Assembly: GCA_017463245.1 (NCBI GenBank)
Contig: JAFTPN010000082.1
Span: 1-64,000 of the forward strand
DNA: 64,000 nucleotides
From: Clostridia bacterium
GTDB taxonomy: Bacteria; Bacillota; Clostridia; Christensenellales; Aristaeellaceae
Direction of reading: 5' to 3'
Part shown: positions 16,040-24,101 of the stretch, one piece after another
How positions within the stretch are numbered: the stretch's first letter is position 1
Layout: each line of letters opens with the position of its first letter
Made by a program: the position numbers and the translations under genes
The notes under the pieces: model-generated
The model's input: only the letters and a program-made list of their open reading frames with translations
Told to the model about the DNA's origin: nothing
The model's database searches: none

Positions 16040-16810
16040 ATGCTCACCGTTCAGGCTGTTTACGATTTCATCAACGCCCGCGCCCCCTATGATATGCAGG
16101 ATCCCTTCGACAATTCCGGCATTCTGGTAGGCGACCCCGCTGCCGAAGTTCACGGCGTTCATTTCGCCATGGATCTCGCCCAGCCTGTCATCGACGAGGC
16201 CATTGCCGCCGGAGCCGACCTCATCGTGACCCACCACCCCATCATGTTCTCCCCCATCAAGCGCCTTGTGGCCACGGATTACGAGTCCCGCCTCATCATG
16301 CGCCTGATGCAGCACGGCATCGCCATGATCTCCGCCCACACCAACCTGGACAAGGCCGAGGGCGGCATTGATGATGTGCTGGCCGAGCGCATCGGCCTAA
16401 CCAATGTCACCGGAGAAGGCTATGTGCGCATCGGCGACCTTCCCCACCCCATGGATGCCGAAGAACTCACCGCCCACGTTGCCCAGGCGCTGCACACCGT
16501 GGTGCGCCCCATGGGCACGGGCAAAGCCATCACCCGCGTGGCCGTCTGTTCCGGTTCCGGCGGCAATGAATGGGCAGTTGCTCATGGCTGGGGCGCCCAG
16601 GCCTTTGTGTCCGGCGAGATCCACCACCACGATGCCCTGGCCGCTGTGGATGCTGGCCTGTTCTGCCTGGAAGCCGGCCACCACGCCACAGAGGAACCCG
16701 GCATTTTTGCCCTGGCCGATGCTTTACAAAACGAGCTGAATCGGGTACAATATAAGGTGACTGTATCAAAGTCTCAGCTTGGTGCCTATGCCATGCCTGA
16801 GAGGCCCTGA
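16040..16810 (+). CDS. Nif3-like dinuclear metal centre protein (YqfO type)
   Basis: A 256-residue Nif3/GTP cyclohydrolase I type 2-like protein. Metal ligands are visible in DLIVTHHPIMF, SAHTNLDKAEGGID, GEIHHHDAL and EAGHHATEE. The family forms hexamers with a di-metal centre; its biochemical role remains uncertain. The middle cysteine-poor insertion domain of some YqfO proteins is absent, so this is the short form. The ATG 16040 follows GGAGG at the end of trmK, so the two are translated together. Confidence 0.9.
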   Translation: MLTVQAVYDFINARAPYDMQDPFDNSGILVGDPAAEVHGVHFAMDLAQPVIDEAIAAGADLIVTHHPIMFSPIKRLVATDYESRLIMRLMQHGIAMISAHTNLDKAEGGIDDVLAERIGLTNVTGEGYVRIGDLPHPMDAEELTAHVAQALHTVVRPMGTGKAITRVAVCSGSGGNEWAVAHGWGAQAFVSGEIHHHDALAAVDAGLFCLEAGHHATEEPGIFALADALQNELNRVQYKVTVSKSQLGAYAMPERP

Positions 16811-16845
16811 CGGAGGCCCGTATTCCCGTCAGAAGGAGGAACCCC

Positions 16846-17556
16846 ATGGATCAGCAGCAGTTGGAGCTTATGTGGCAGTACCAGCAGGAGGACATCAAGG
16901 CGGATCGCATCGCCAACGAGATCAAGCGCTCCCCCACCCGTCAGAAGCTGGAAAAGAGCCGCGACTTCATCATAGAGCAGCAGAAGCAGTATAAGCAGAT
17001 CGAGGAGCAGGTGGCTATGCTGGCCGACCGCAAGGACGCCATCCGCGATGCCATCGCCCGCTGCGAGGAGCAGATCGCTGCCATCACCCAGAAGTTCGAG
17101 CAGAATCCCCCCGAGGACGAGGAATCCGCCCACGCCATGCTGGTGGAAGCCTCCAAGTACCGCGACAACATCGCCTCCTACGAGCAGGAGATGCGCCGCA
17201 TGGTGAAGGACTCCTCCGATTACGATCAGAAGCAGCGCTCCTGCCGCCACGAGGCTGCCAAGGTCAAGGTGGAGTTCGACCAGCTCAAGATCACTTATGA
17301 CAAGGAGATCGGCGAAAAGAAGGCTGCCCTGGACGCCCAGCGTGCCGTGGCCAATGCCAAGGCCGTGGGCATTGATGCCAAGCTGATGGAGGAATACAAC
17401 ACCATCAAGAAGCGCATCATGCCGCCCATGGCTCGCCTGGTGAACAACCAGTGCAGCGGCTGCAACACCGCCCAGCCCTCTTCCCTGCTCAGCAAGATCA
17501 AGAGTGGCTCCGAACTCATCGAGTGCGAGACCTGCGGCCGCATGATCATCCCGTAA
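16846..17556 (+). CDS. Coiled-coil protein with C4-type zinc ribbon (DUF164 type)
   Basis: A 236-residue protein. About 180 residues of charged helical coiled coil, including FIIEQQKQYKQIEEQVAMLA, are followed by a zinc ribbon with C-S-G-C and C-E-T-C at the C-terminus. Proteins of this type (COG1579) commonly sit beside nif3 in bacteria. Their precise function is unknown, with nucleic-acid association suggested by the fold. AGGAGG precedes the ATG 16846. It ends the dnaG-linked cluster, with a terminator following. Confidence 0.9.
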   Translation: MDQQQLELMWQYQQEDIKADRIANEIKRSPTRQKLEKSRDFIIEQQKQYKQIEEQVAMLADRKDAIRDAIARCEEQIAAITQKFEQNPPEDEESAHAMLVEASKYRDNIASYEQEMRRMVKDSSDYDQKQRSCRHEAAKVKVEFDQLKITYDKEIGEKKAALDAQRAVANAKAVGIDAKLMEEYNTIKKRIMPPMARLVNNQCSGCNTAQPSSLLSKIKSGSELIECETCGRMIIP

Positions 17557-17562
17557 TACAGC

Positions 17563-17593
17563 ATCCGGCGGCCAGGTGTCGCCGGATATTTTT
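17563..17593 (+). terminator. Terminator after the zinc-ribbon gene
   Basis: ATCCGGCG/CGCCGGAT stem with a nine-base loop and then ATTTTTT. It ends shortly before the ribosome binding site of the flavodiiron gene. Confidence 0.85.
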
Positions 17594-17611
17594 TGAATGG
17601 AGGAAACTACC

Positions 17612-18757
17612 ATGACTGACAATATTCGCTACATCGGCGTCAACGACCATGATATCGACCTGTTCGAGGGGCAGTACATCGTGCCCAACGGCATGGCCTA
17701 TAACTCTTATGTCATCCTGGATGAAAACATCGCCGTGATGGACACCGTGGACATCCGCAAGGCCGACGACTATTTCGCCAACCTGGAGGCTGCCCTGGAA
17801 GGCCGCACCCCCGATTACCTCATCGTCTCCCACGTGGAGCCTGACCACGCCTCCTCCGTGAAGCTTTTCACCGAGAAGTATCCTGCCGCCAAGGTGGTGG
17901 GCAACGCCAAGACCATCCAGTTCCTGGGCAACTACTTCGACCTTTCCGGCACCGAGTTCGTCACCGTAAAGGACGGCGACAGCCTGGATCTGGGCGCCCG
18001 TCAGCTGCACTTTATTCTGGCGCCCATGGTCCATTGGCCCGAAGTGATGATGACCTATGAGGAAGTGGAAAAGGTGCTGTTCAGCGCCGATGCCTTCGGC
18101 AAGTTCGGTGCGCTGGATGTGGAGGAACCCTGGGATTGCGAAGCCCGCCGCTACTACTTCAACATCGTTGGCAAGTTCGGCGTGCAGGTGCAGTCCGTGC
18201 TGAAAAAGGCCGCCGGGCTGGAGATCAGCACCATCTGCCCGCTGCACGGCCCCATCCTGACGGACACCATCCCCCACGTGCTTGACCTGTACAACACCTG
18301 GAGCAGCTACGGCGTGGAGAGCGAGGGTGTGTTCATCGCCTATGCCTCCATCTACGGCAATACCAAAAAGGCCGCCGCCCAGCTCAAGGAGCTGCTGGAA
18401 GCCAAGGGCTGCCCCAAGGTCGCCATCACCGACCTGGCTCGCGAGGACATGGCCGAAGCCCTGGAGGATGCCTTCCGCTATGGCAAGGTCGTCCTGGCCG
18501 CTTCCTCCTACAACGGCGGCGTGATGCCCTTCATGGAGGATTTCCTCCACCACCTGAAGGCCAAGAACTACCAGAAGCGCACCATCGGCCTCATCGAAAA
18601 CGGCACCTGGGCGCCCTCTGCTGCCAAGACCATGAAGGAAACGCTGGCCGCCTTCAAGGACATCACCATCATCGAGCCCGCCGTCACCATTCGCGGCGCG
18701 GTGAAGCCCACCGACCTGCCCGCCCTGGAGCAGCTGGCCGACGAGCTGATGAAGTAA
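17612..18757 (+). CDS. Flavodiiron protein (O2/NO reductase, FprA type)
   Basis: A 381-residue two-domain protein. The beta-lactamase-like domain has the diiron ligands SHVEPDH (H74, E76, D78, H79), a histidine in APMVHWPEVM, an aspartate in FSADAFGKFG and a histidine in CPLHGPIL. The C-terminal flavodoxin domain has the FMN loop YASIYGNTKKAA. In anaerobes these enzymes reduce O2 to water, or NO to N2O, with rubredoxin or F420 as donor; no rubredoxin domain or gene is present here. The second in-frame ATG (17612) is the start because GGAGGA lies between it and the first ATG at 17597. It appears to be a single-gene unit between terminators. Confidence 0.93.
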   Translation: MTDNIRYIGVNDHDIDLFEGQYIVPNGMAYNSYVILDENIAVMDTVDIRKADDYFANLEAALEGRTPDYLIVSHVEPDHASSVKLFTEKYPAAKVVGNAKTIQFLGNYFDLSGTEFVTVKDGDSLDLGARQLHFILAPMVHWPEVMMTYEEVEKVLFSADAFGKFGALDVEEPWDCEARRYYFNIVGKFGVQVQSVLKKAAGLEISTICPLHGPILTDTIPHVLDLYNTWSSYGVESEGVFIAYASIYGNTKKAAAQLKELLEAKGCPKVAITDLAREDMAEALEDAFRYGKVVLAASSYNGGVMPFMEDFLHHLKAKNYQKRTIGLIENGTWAPSAAKTMKETLAAFKDITIIEPAVTIRGAVKPTDLPALEQLADELMK

Positions 18758-18766
18758 ACCACACAA

Positions 18767-18801
18767 AACGCCCGGAAGCACTTGCCTCCGGGCGTTCGTT
18801 T
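18767..18801. terminator. Bidirectional terminator
   Basis: AACGCCCGGA pairs with TCCGGGCGTT, flanked by ACAAAA on one side and CGTTTTGTTTT on the other. It separates the convergent flavodiiron and glycoside-hydrolase-like genes. Confidence 0.85.
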
Positions 18802-18810
18802 TGTTTTGGT

Positions 18811-20571
18811 TTACTTCTTGAGCAGCTTGTAGCACTTCCAGTCGCCGGGCATCACATTCAGCTCAAACACCTGCTCCAGGGGTTCAGGACGGCAGGTGGC
18901 GCAGTCGCCGCTGCGCTGGGGACGGGGATTCACCCGCACGGGCTTGGTGTATTGCACGCCGGTTTCCAGGTCTTCAATACCAATGTACTCCTCGCCCAGC
19001 ACCGTCACCTCGGCAGGCGTCTTGAACTCGTTGAGGTTGTAGACGCAGAAGGTGTCGTTGTCGTAGGTGAACAGGCTGAACTTGGGGTTCACCGTGAGAT
19101 ACAGCTTACCCTTGCGGGCAAAATTCTTGGTGATGGCGCCGATCACTTCCCTGGGCAGGCGGTACAGGTCGCTATAGTTGTCCGGGATGTTCAGGATGTA
19201 CAGGCAGCCGCGGCCATACTGATCCTCGGTCATGACGGGAGTGCTGAATTCATTCACGTGCAGCAGCACATCATACCAGGTGGCGTTGTTCTTGTGCTGC
19301 ATCACGGTGAACATGGCTGGCTCGTCCGCCACATGCACGTTACGGGTACTGATGTTCAGGTTCGTCAGCTGGTAGCGGGTGCCGCTCACCTTGCGGTCGG
19401 TGATCTTCACGCTGGTCATCTGGCGGATGCCCCGGTTCTCCATGGCCTTCACAAAGCCGCTGGTCACAATGGCCACGCCGCCGGTGCGCACATACTTCTC
19501 CAGCTTGGGCATGATCTCCTGGTCATAGGCGGAATTCGCCGTCAGGAACAGCACAGGAGCGTTCTCGTCAAAGTCAGGGGTCATCTCCATGGGAATGCCG
19601 CACAGGCCCAGGTAGCCGGGCAGCTGATCCTCGCCATCGGAGTCGTGGGGCTCATAGGTGCTCACGCCATTGGGCCTGCCCAGCTTGCCGATCACCTTGT
19701 CCACCCGGCGCAATTCAGGCGCCAGCGCGCCCAGCATGGGGGAACCCACCATCAGCGCGAAGTTGAACAGCATCAGTTCCTTTGCCTTGGCAAACATGGT
19801 GTAGGCGCCCTGCTGCACAAAGCGGCTGATGTTGCTCTGGGAGCCGTGGGGATCGATCCATCCGCCGCCGTTGCGGCCGGGAGCGGTGTTCTCCAGCAGG
19901 CGCACGATGCCGTAGCTCAGGTAGCGCTGCAGGTGCTGGCCGTCGTAGCTGCCCATGCGGGTCTCGGTGCCGGTGTAGATGGCGTCGTAGATGTCCTTCT
20001 GCTTGCCGGGGTTGTAGCCGCACTCCTGGAAGCCCTCGTACCAGTTGGGGAACTTGATGATGCACTTGCACTTGGGGTTCACCTCGCGGGCGACCTTTAC
20101 CATCTCATGGGAGAAGGCTTCCATCTGCTCCAGCTTGAACTCCGCCCAGCTGCGCTCGCCCTTCTGCTCGATGCACTTCTCGCACCGGCAGGAGTTGAAG
20201 TAGTAGTCGTCCAGGATGAACTCGTCAAAGAGCTTCGCCGTGCGGCGAACGATGTCCAGCACAGCGCTGCGGTGATCCTCGTCGGAATAGCAATAGCAGT
20301 CGAAAATGGCAGGCTTGCGCTCGCCCACCTTGCCGGTGGTGGTAATGCCGCCGCTGACCTGAATGCCGTTGCGCTCAAACACGCGCTTGGCCATCAGCAT
20401 CTGCTCGTCGGAGATATCCACCAGCGCGCGGTGGGTTTCCAGATAGGCCTTGTGCAGGGGCGCCATGGACCGGAAGGTGTCGATATCCGCCTGGATCTGC
20501 TCCTCGGTCTTTCCGTCCAGATAATAGGCATAGACATAGGCTGCCAGGCTGAAGTTTTCGTAGGGTTGCAT
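18811..20571 (-). CDS. Uncharacterised protein, glycoside-hydrolase-like barrel
   Basis: A 586-residue protein without a signal peptide. The first 300 residues look like a TIM-barrel hydrolase: FDEFILDDYYFNSCRCEKC carries an acidic pair followed by a C-x-C-x2-C cluster, as in GH42 and hypothetical GH families where such cysteines bind zinc. The middle (ENAPVLFLTANSAYDQEIMP, then RTGGVAIVTSGF) resembles the flavodoxin-like trimerisation domain of GH42 enzymes. The end looks like a beta-sandwich. Substrate and catalytic residues cannot be fixed. The ATG 20571 is chosen because GGAGGAAAC lies upstream. It is divergent from the nitroreductase and has no linked sugar transporter. Confidence 0.6.
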   Translation of the reverse strand: MQPYENFSLAAYVYAYYLDGKTEEQIQADIDTFRSMAPLHKAYLETHRALVDISDEQMLMAKRVFERNGIQVSGGITTTGKVGERKPAIFDCYCYSDEDHRSAVLDIVRRTAKLFDEFILDDYYFNSCRCEKCIEQKGERSWAEFKLEQMEAFSHEMVKVAREVNPKCKCIIKFPNWYEGFQECGYNPGKQKDIYDAIYTGTETRMGSYDGQHLQRYLSYGIVRLLENTAPGRNGGGWIDPHGSQSNISRFVQQGAYTMFAKAKELMLFNFALMVGSPMLGALAPELRRVDKVIGKLGRPNGVSTYEPHDSDGEDQLPGYLGLCGIPMEMTPDFDENAPVLFLTANSAYDQEIMPKLEKYVRTGGVAIVTSGFVKAMENRGIRQMTSVKITDRKVSGTRYQLTNLNISTRNVHVADEPAMFTVMQHKNNATWYDVLLHVNEFSTPVMTEDQYGRGCLYILNIPDNYSDLYRLPREVIGAITKNFARKGKLYLTVNPKFSLFTYDNDTFCVYNLNEFKTPAEVTVLGEEYIGIEDLETGVQYTKPVRVNPRPQRSGDCATCRPEPLEQVFELNVMPGDWKCYKLLKK

Positions 20572-20643
20572 ATTTAGTTTCCTCCGCAACTAAAGTAGTT
20601 GTTGAATGATTCGCGCCCAATCTTCCGTATTCCTTCCGCCATA

Positions 20644-20672
20644 TTGCAAAGTTTTCAAAAATATCGTATGAT
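20644..20672 (+). promoter_or_regulatory. SigA promoter of the nitroreductase gene
   Basis: TTGCAA at 20644-20649, a 17-base spacer, and TATGAT at 20667-20672, 26 bases before the ATG. Confidence 0.8.
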
Positions 20673-20697
20673 GTTTCCAAAAGGAGGTATCGTTATT

Positions 20698-21219
20698 ATG
20701 GATGCAATGCAGAATCTCATCAACCGCCGCAGCGTGCGCAAGTACAAGCCCGATATGATCCCCAGGGACGTGCTGGAAAAGATCATCGAGGCTGGCACCT
20801 ACGCGCCCACCGGCATGAACAAGCAGGCTCCCATCATCATCGCCGTGACCAACAAGGCCATGCGCGACCGACTCTCCCGCATGAACGCTGCTGTGATGGG
20901 CAGCGATGGCGACCCCTTCTATGGCGCTCCGGTGGTGCTGATCGTGCTGGCGGACAAGAACCTGGCCGGCACCTACCTCTACGATGGCAGCCTGGTGATG
21001 GGCAACCTGATGCTGGCCGCCCACGCCCAGGGCATCGGCAGCTGCTGGATCCACCGTGCCAAGCAGGAGTTCGAGACCGACGAGGGCAAAGCCATCCTGA
21101 AGGAGCTGGGCATCGAAGGCGACTTTGAGGGCATCGGCCATTGCATTCTGGGCTATGCCGATGGCGAAGAACCCGCGGCCAAGCCCCGCAAGGAAAACTA
21201 CGTTTACTGGATCGAATAA
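20698..21219 (+). CDS. Nitroreductase-family FMN oxidoreductase
   Basis: A 173-residue protein of the NfsB/nitroreductase fold. RRSVRKYKPDMIP at the N-terminus is the FMN phosphate-binding segment, APTGMNKQAP follows, and GIGSCWIHRAKQEF lies near the C-terminus. Such proteins reduce quinones, nitro compounds or flavins with NAD(P)H; a specific substrate cannot be named. The ATG 20698 is preceded by AAAGGAGG at a good distance. The gene stands alone with its own promoter and terminator. Confidence 0.9.
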   Translation: MDAMQNLINRRSVRKYKPDMIPRDVLEKIIEAGTYAPTGMNKQAPIIIAVTNKAMRDRLSRMNAAVMGSDGDPFYGAPVVLIVLADKNLAGTYLYDGSLVMGNLMLAAHAQGIGSCWIHRAKQEFETDEGKAILKELGIEGDFEGIGHCILGYADGEEPAAKPRKENYVYWIE

Positions 21220-21224
21220 AATAC

Positions 21225-21252
21225 ATCCCCCGGAGCATCTGCTTCGGGGGAT
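21225..21252. terminator. Terminator between nitroreductase and Gfo/Idh/MocA genes
   Basis: ATCCCCCGGAGC pairs with GCTTCGGGGGAT (one G-U pair) around ATCT. It serves the two convergent genes, although the T tails are short. Confidence 0.75.
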
Positions 21253-21259
21253 CATTCTG

Positions 21260-22246
21260 TCAATCAAAGGGATACACCATGTTCCATTGCCTGCGCAGTT
21301 CGTCCATCTGCCGCATGATGTGCAGGGTCTCGCTGTGGGGCATTTCGGGGCATTCCTTCTCCCCTGCCGCCATGGCGCGCATGCAGGCCTCCACCTGGTA
21401 TTCATACCCGGTGATCTGCTCAGGCACGGGAATGCTCCTCACCGGCACCCCGGAGTAGCTGTTGTCGTATACCTCGATCAGCCCCGGGTTGTTGCAATTG
21501 TCCACCGTCAGGTAGCCCTTGTCGCCATACACCACGCAGCGGCGGTCGGTGCTGGCCAGCGCCGTGGCCATCAGGTGCGCCACCTTGCCATCGGCATAAT
21601 ATAGGCTGATGTTCTCGGTGTGATCCACGCCCGTGTCCATCATGCCCACGCTGCTCTCCATGCGCACCACATCGTCGCCAAAGACCATGGAGGCAAAGTT
21701 CAGCACATACACGCCCAAGTCCAGCAGCGCGCCGCCCGCCAGCTCCGGCAGGAAGATGCGCTCCTTGCCCATCATGCTGTAGCCCAGGTTGGCCGTGAGC
21801 AGCTTCGGCGTGCCAATGGCGCCCTCCGCGATCAGCCCATTGATGATCTCCCGCGAAGGCATATACCGGGTCCAGATGGCCTCGGTGAGGAACACACCCT
21901 TCTCCTTTGCCAAGGCAAGCACCTCTTCCGCCTGGCGGGCGTTGCCGGTAAAGGCCTTCTCGCACAGGATGGCGCGGCCGTGCTCCAGGCACAGCTTCAT
22001 GTGTTCCGCGTGGTGGGAATGGGGCGTGGCCACATACACCAGCTCCACGCCGTCGTCCTGCAGCATTTCCTCATAGGAGCCATAGGCGCGCAGCACGCCT
22101 TCCTCCTTGGCAAAGGCCTGCGCCCTCTGAAGGTCGCGGGAGGCCACCGCGTACAGCTCCACGTCCTGCCCGCGCTGCTTCATGCCCCGCACCGTTTTCG
22201 CCATGGATCGGGCAATGGTGCCCGCGCCAAGAATCGCAATATTCAT
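21260..22246 (-). CDS. Gfo/Idh/MocA-family NAD(P)-dependent oxidoreductase
   Basis: A 328-residue oxidoreductase. The Rossmann motif is AILGAGTIARSMA at the N-terminus. VYVATPHSHHAEHMKLCLEHG and ILCEKAFTGNARQAEE give the family's catalytic E-K-A version of EKP, and the C-terminal beta-sheet domain follows. The sequence is close in style to dihydrodiol or trans-1,2-dihydrobenzene dehydrogenase-like sugar oxidoreductases. The substrate is unknown. ATG 22246 is preferred over TTG 22252 because AGGAGGG ends six bases upstream of it. It has its own promoter, divergent from the MATE gene. Confidence 0.88.
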   Translation of the reverse strand: MNIAILGAGTIARSMAKTVRGMKQRGQDVELYAVASRDLQRAQAFAKEEGVLRAYGSYEEMLQDDGVELVYVATPHSHHAEHMKLCLEHGRAILCEKAFTGNARQAEEVLALAKEKGVFLTEAIWTRYMPSREIINGLIAEGAIGTPKLLTANLGYSMMGKERIFLPELAGGALLDLGVYVLNFASMVFGDDVVRMESSVGMMDTGVDHTENISLYYADGKVAHLMATALASTDRRCVVYGDKGYLTVDNCNNPGLIEVYDNSYSGVPVRSIPVPEQITGYEYQVEACMRAMAAGEKECPEMPHSETLHIMRQMDELRRQWNMVYPFD

Positions 22247-22278
22247 CTTCAACCCTCCTGATCAGGTCATTTGCTTGT

Positions 22279-22307
22279 ATTGTACCGATTGTCCCCGTCT
22301 CTGTCAA
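22279..22307 (-). promoter_or_regulatory. SigA promoter of the Gfo/Idh/MocA gene
   Basis: Minus strand: TTGACA, a 17-base spacer, and TACAAT. It is back to back with the MATE promoter 12 bases away. Confidence 0.85.
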
Positions 22308-22318
22308 CACGCAAACGA

Positions 22319-22347
22319 TTGACTTCACCCGTCAAATCGCCTATAAT
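22319..22347 (+). promoter_or_regulatory. SigA promoter of the MATE exporter gene
   Basis: TTGACT at 22319-22324, a 17-base spacer, and consensus TATAAT at 22342-22347. An imperfect inverted repeat, CGATTGAC / GTCAAATCG (22316-22339), covers the -35 and could be an operator. Confidence 0.88.
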
Positions 22348-22380
22348 ACCCACCGTATCAATCCCACCGCCGAGGTACGT

Positions 22381-23745
22381 ATGAAAAAGACCGCCTACAT
22401 CCGGGACATGACCCAGGGTTCCATTCTCCGGCATATCCTTGCCTTTGCCTTTCCGCTGCTCATCGGCAACCTGTTCCAGCAGCTGTACAACGTGGTAGAC
22501 ACCATGGTGGTGGGCTACCGCCTGGGCGACCCCGCCATTGCCGCCATCGGCGCTACGGTTTCGCTCTATTCCATGATCGTGGACTTTGCCTGCGACCTGA
22601 ACAACGGCTACGGCATCATTGTGACCCAGCGCTTCGGCGCGGGCGACCCCAAACAGATGCGCAAGGCCGTGGCAGGCATGATGGAGCTGAACCTTATCGC
22701 CGGCATCATCATCCCCACGCTGGCGCTGGTATTCCTGCGTCCCCTGCTGGGGCTGATGAACACCCCTGCCGACATTTTCGAGCAGTCCTACGCCTACATA
22801 TCCATCATCTGCGCAGGCATCCCCGTGACCATTGCGTACAATATGTTCGCGTCCATCCTGCGCTCGGTGGGCAACAGCCGCACGCCGCTGGTGTTTCTCA
22901 TCATTTCCAGCCTGCTGAACGTGGTGCTGGATATCCTGCTGGTGTGGGGCTGGGACATGGGCATCGGCGGTGCGGCGCTGGCCACCGTGCTTGCCCAGCT
23001 GACCGCCACCCTGCTCAGCGGCGGCTATGTGTGGAAGAATTACCGCGAATACCTGCCCAGGAAGGCCGATCTCCGCGTTCCCGGCAAGCTGGTGGTCACC
23101 CTGCTGCTCAGCGGCGGTTCCCTGGCGCTGATGTCCGTCGTCGTGGAGTTTGGCACGGTGATTTTCCAGAGCGCCGCCAACCTGCTGGGCGAAATGTACA
23201 TCACCGCCCATTCCTCCGCCCGCCGCCTGCTGGTCATGATGGTCCAGCCCATCATCAGCCTGTCCGTTGCCAACATGACCTTTATCGGGCAGAACTGGGG
23301 CGCAAAAAAATTCCACCGGGTTCGCCCCGCCATCAAAACCGCCAATATACTGGAGATCCTCTGGGGCGCTTTTGCAGCCTTTGTCCTGTTCTTCTTTGGC
23401 GAGGCGCTGATCCGCTTCACCACCGGCACCACCGACCCGGAGGTGCTGCACAACGGCGTGGTGAGCCTGCGCATCAACTGCGTGCTGTACCCGGTGCTGG
23501 GCGTACTGTTCTGCCTGCGCAACACCATGCAGGCCATGGGGCACAAGATCATCCCCGTGCTGTCCAGCGTGATCGAGCTTTTGATGAAGCTGCTGGCCGT
23601 CGCCCTGTTCATCCCCCAATGGGGGTTCATCGGCGTGTGCATCACCGAGCCGGTTACCTGGGTGATCATGACAAGCTTCCTCATTATCTCCTTCCTGATC
23701 TGCCAGAAAAAATGGTTCAAAGAAGCCGAAAGCCTGACTGCGTAG
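22381..23745 (+). CDS. MATE-family efflux transporter
   Basis: A 454-residue polytopic membrane protein with about twelve segments in two halves. The first half begins RHILAFAFPLLIGNLFQQLYNVVDTMVVG, split here by the conserved glutamine-rich loop, and later FGAGDPKQMRKAV and GWGWDMG-type segments match the DinF/NorM group. It would export cationic drugs or metabolites with Na+ or H+. ATG 22381 follows GAGGT. The stop codon lies inside the terminator hairpin. No regulator gene is adjacent. Confidence 0.92.
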   Translation: MKKTAYIRDMTQGSILRHILAFAFPLLIGNLFQQLYNVVDTMVVGYRLGDPAIAAIGATVSLYSMIVDFACDLNNGYGIIVTQRFGAGDPKQMRKAVAGMMELNLIAGIIIPTLALVFLRPLLGLMNTPADIFEQSYAYISIICAGIPVTIAYNMFASILRSVGNSRTPLVFLIISSLLNVVLDILLVWGWDMGIGGAALATVLAQLTATLLSGGYVWKNYREYLPRKADLRVPGKLVVTLLLSGGSLALMSVVVEFGTVIFQSAANLLGEMYITAHSSARRLLVMMVQPIISLSVANMTFIGQNWGAKKFHRVRPAIKTANILEILWGAFAAFVLFFFGEALIRFTTGTTDPEVLHNGVVSLRINCVLYPVLGVLFCLRNTMQAMGHKIIPVLSSVIELLMKLLAVALFIPQWGFIGVCITEPVTWVIMTSFLIISFLICQKKWFKEAESLTA

Positions 23746-23757
23746 TCAGGCTTTTCC
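23729..23757 (+). terminator. Terminator containing the MATE stop codon
   Basis: AAAGCCTGACT pairs with AGTCAGGCTTT around GCGT, followed by TCCCTT. The TAG stop (23743-23745) is part of the hairpin. Confidence 0.85.
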
Positions 23758-23815
23758 CTTATGCAAATATACGAAAAAGAGAAATCAACTACCCCATCCA
23801 GAGCAATTTACCCTG

Positions 23816-23872
23816 TGCCGAATTTACTGCCGAATTATACCGTGCATTTTGTGCCTAAACGTGCATTTTGAG
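23816..23872. repeat. Paired short direct repeats next to tRNA-Arg
   Basis: Two copies of TGCCGAATTWW (23816, 23828) and two of MCGTGCATTTTGWG (23840, 23859) lie on the 3' side of the tRNA gene. Such arm-type repeats are seen where tyrosine integrases act on tRNA genes. No integrase gene is present, so this could be a scar or chance. Confidence 0.35.
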
Positions 23873-23889
23873 CGTGGAGAAGGAAAAGA

Positions 23890-23924
23890 AAAAACGCTGA
23901 AACCCTTAAGATTTCAGCGTTTTT
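23890..23924 (-). terminator. Terminator of tRNA-Arg
   Basis: AAAAACGCTGAAA and TTTCAGCGTTTTT form a 13-bp stem around nine bases, five bases downstream of the tRNA 3' end on the minus strand. Confidence 0.85.
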
Positions 23925-23928
23925 CACG

Positions 23929-24002
23929 CGAGCCCGGCAGGACTCGAACCTGCGACCTTTTGATTCGTAGTCAAACACTCTATCCAGCTGAGCTACGAGC
24001 CC
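23929..24002 (-). tRNA. tRNA-Arg (anticodon ACG)
   Basis: A 74-base cloverleaf on the minus strand: acceptor GGGCTCG with CGGGCTC (two G-U pairs), D arm GCTC/GAGT, anticodon stem TTTGA/TCAAA enclosing CTACGAA (anticodon ACG), and T arm GCAGG-TTCGAGT-CCTGC. CCA is not encoded; discriminator G. The anticodon A34 would be read as inosine and decode CGU, CGC and CGA, and CGC is a frequent arginine codon in this window. Confidence 0.97.
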
Positions 24003-24042
24003 ACATGCTTTCGGAACCGCGTGTGTTCCTGACAGCTTTAAT

Positions 24043-24071
24043 AGAATAACATGAAACCATCATTTTGTCAA
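24043..24071 (-). promoter_or_regulatory. Promoter of tRNA-Arg
   Basis: Minus strand: TTGACA, a 17-base spacer, and TATTCT, about 40 bases before the tRNA. No terminator is seen between the pheA stop and this promoter. Confidence 0.8.
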
Positions 24072-24101
24072 CAGGTTTTTTGAAATTTTTTTGACTTTTT
24101 T

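Noticed and set aside
23849..24049. Open frame of 66 codons over the tRNA
   Set aside because: It reads through the antisense of tRNA-Arg, a well-known false protein.
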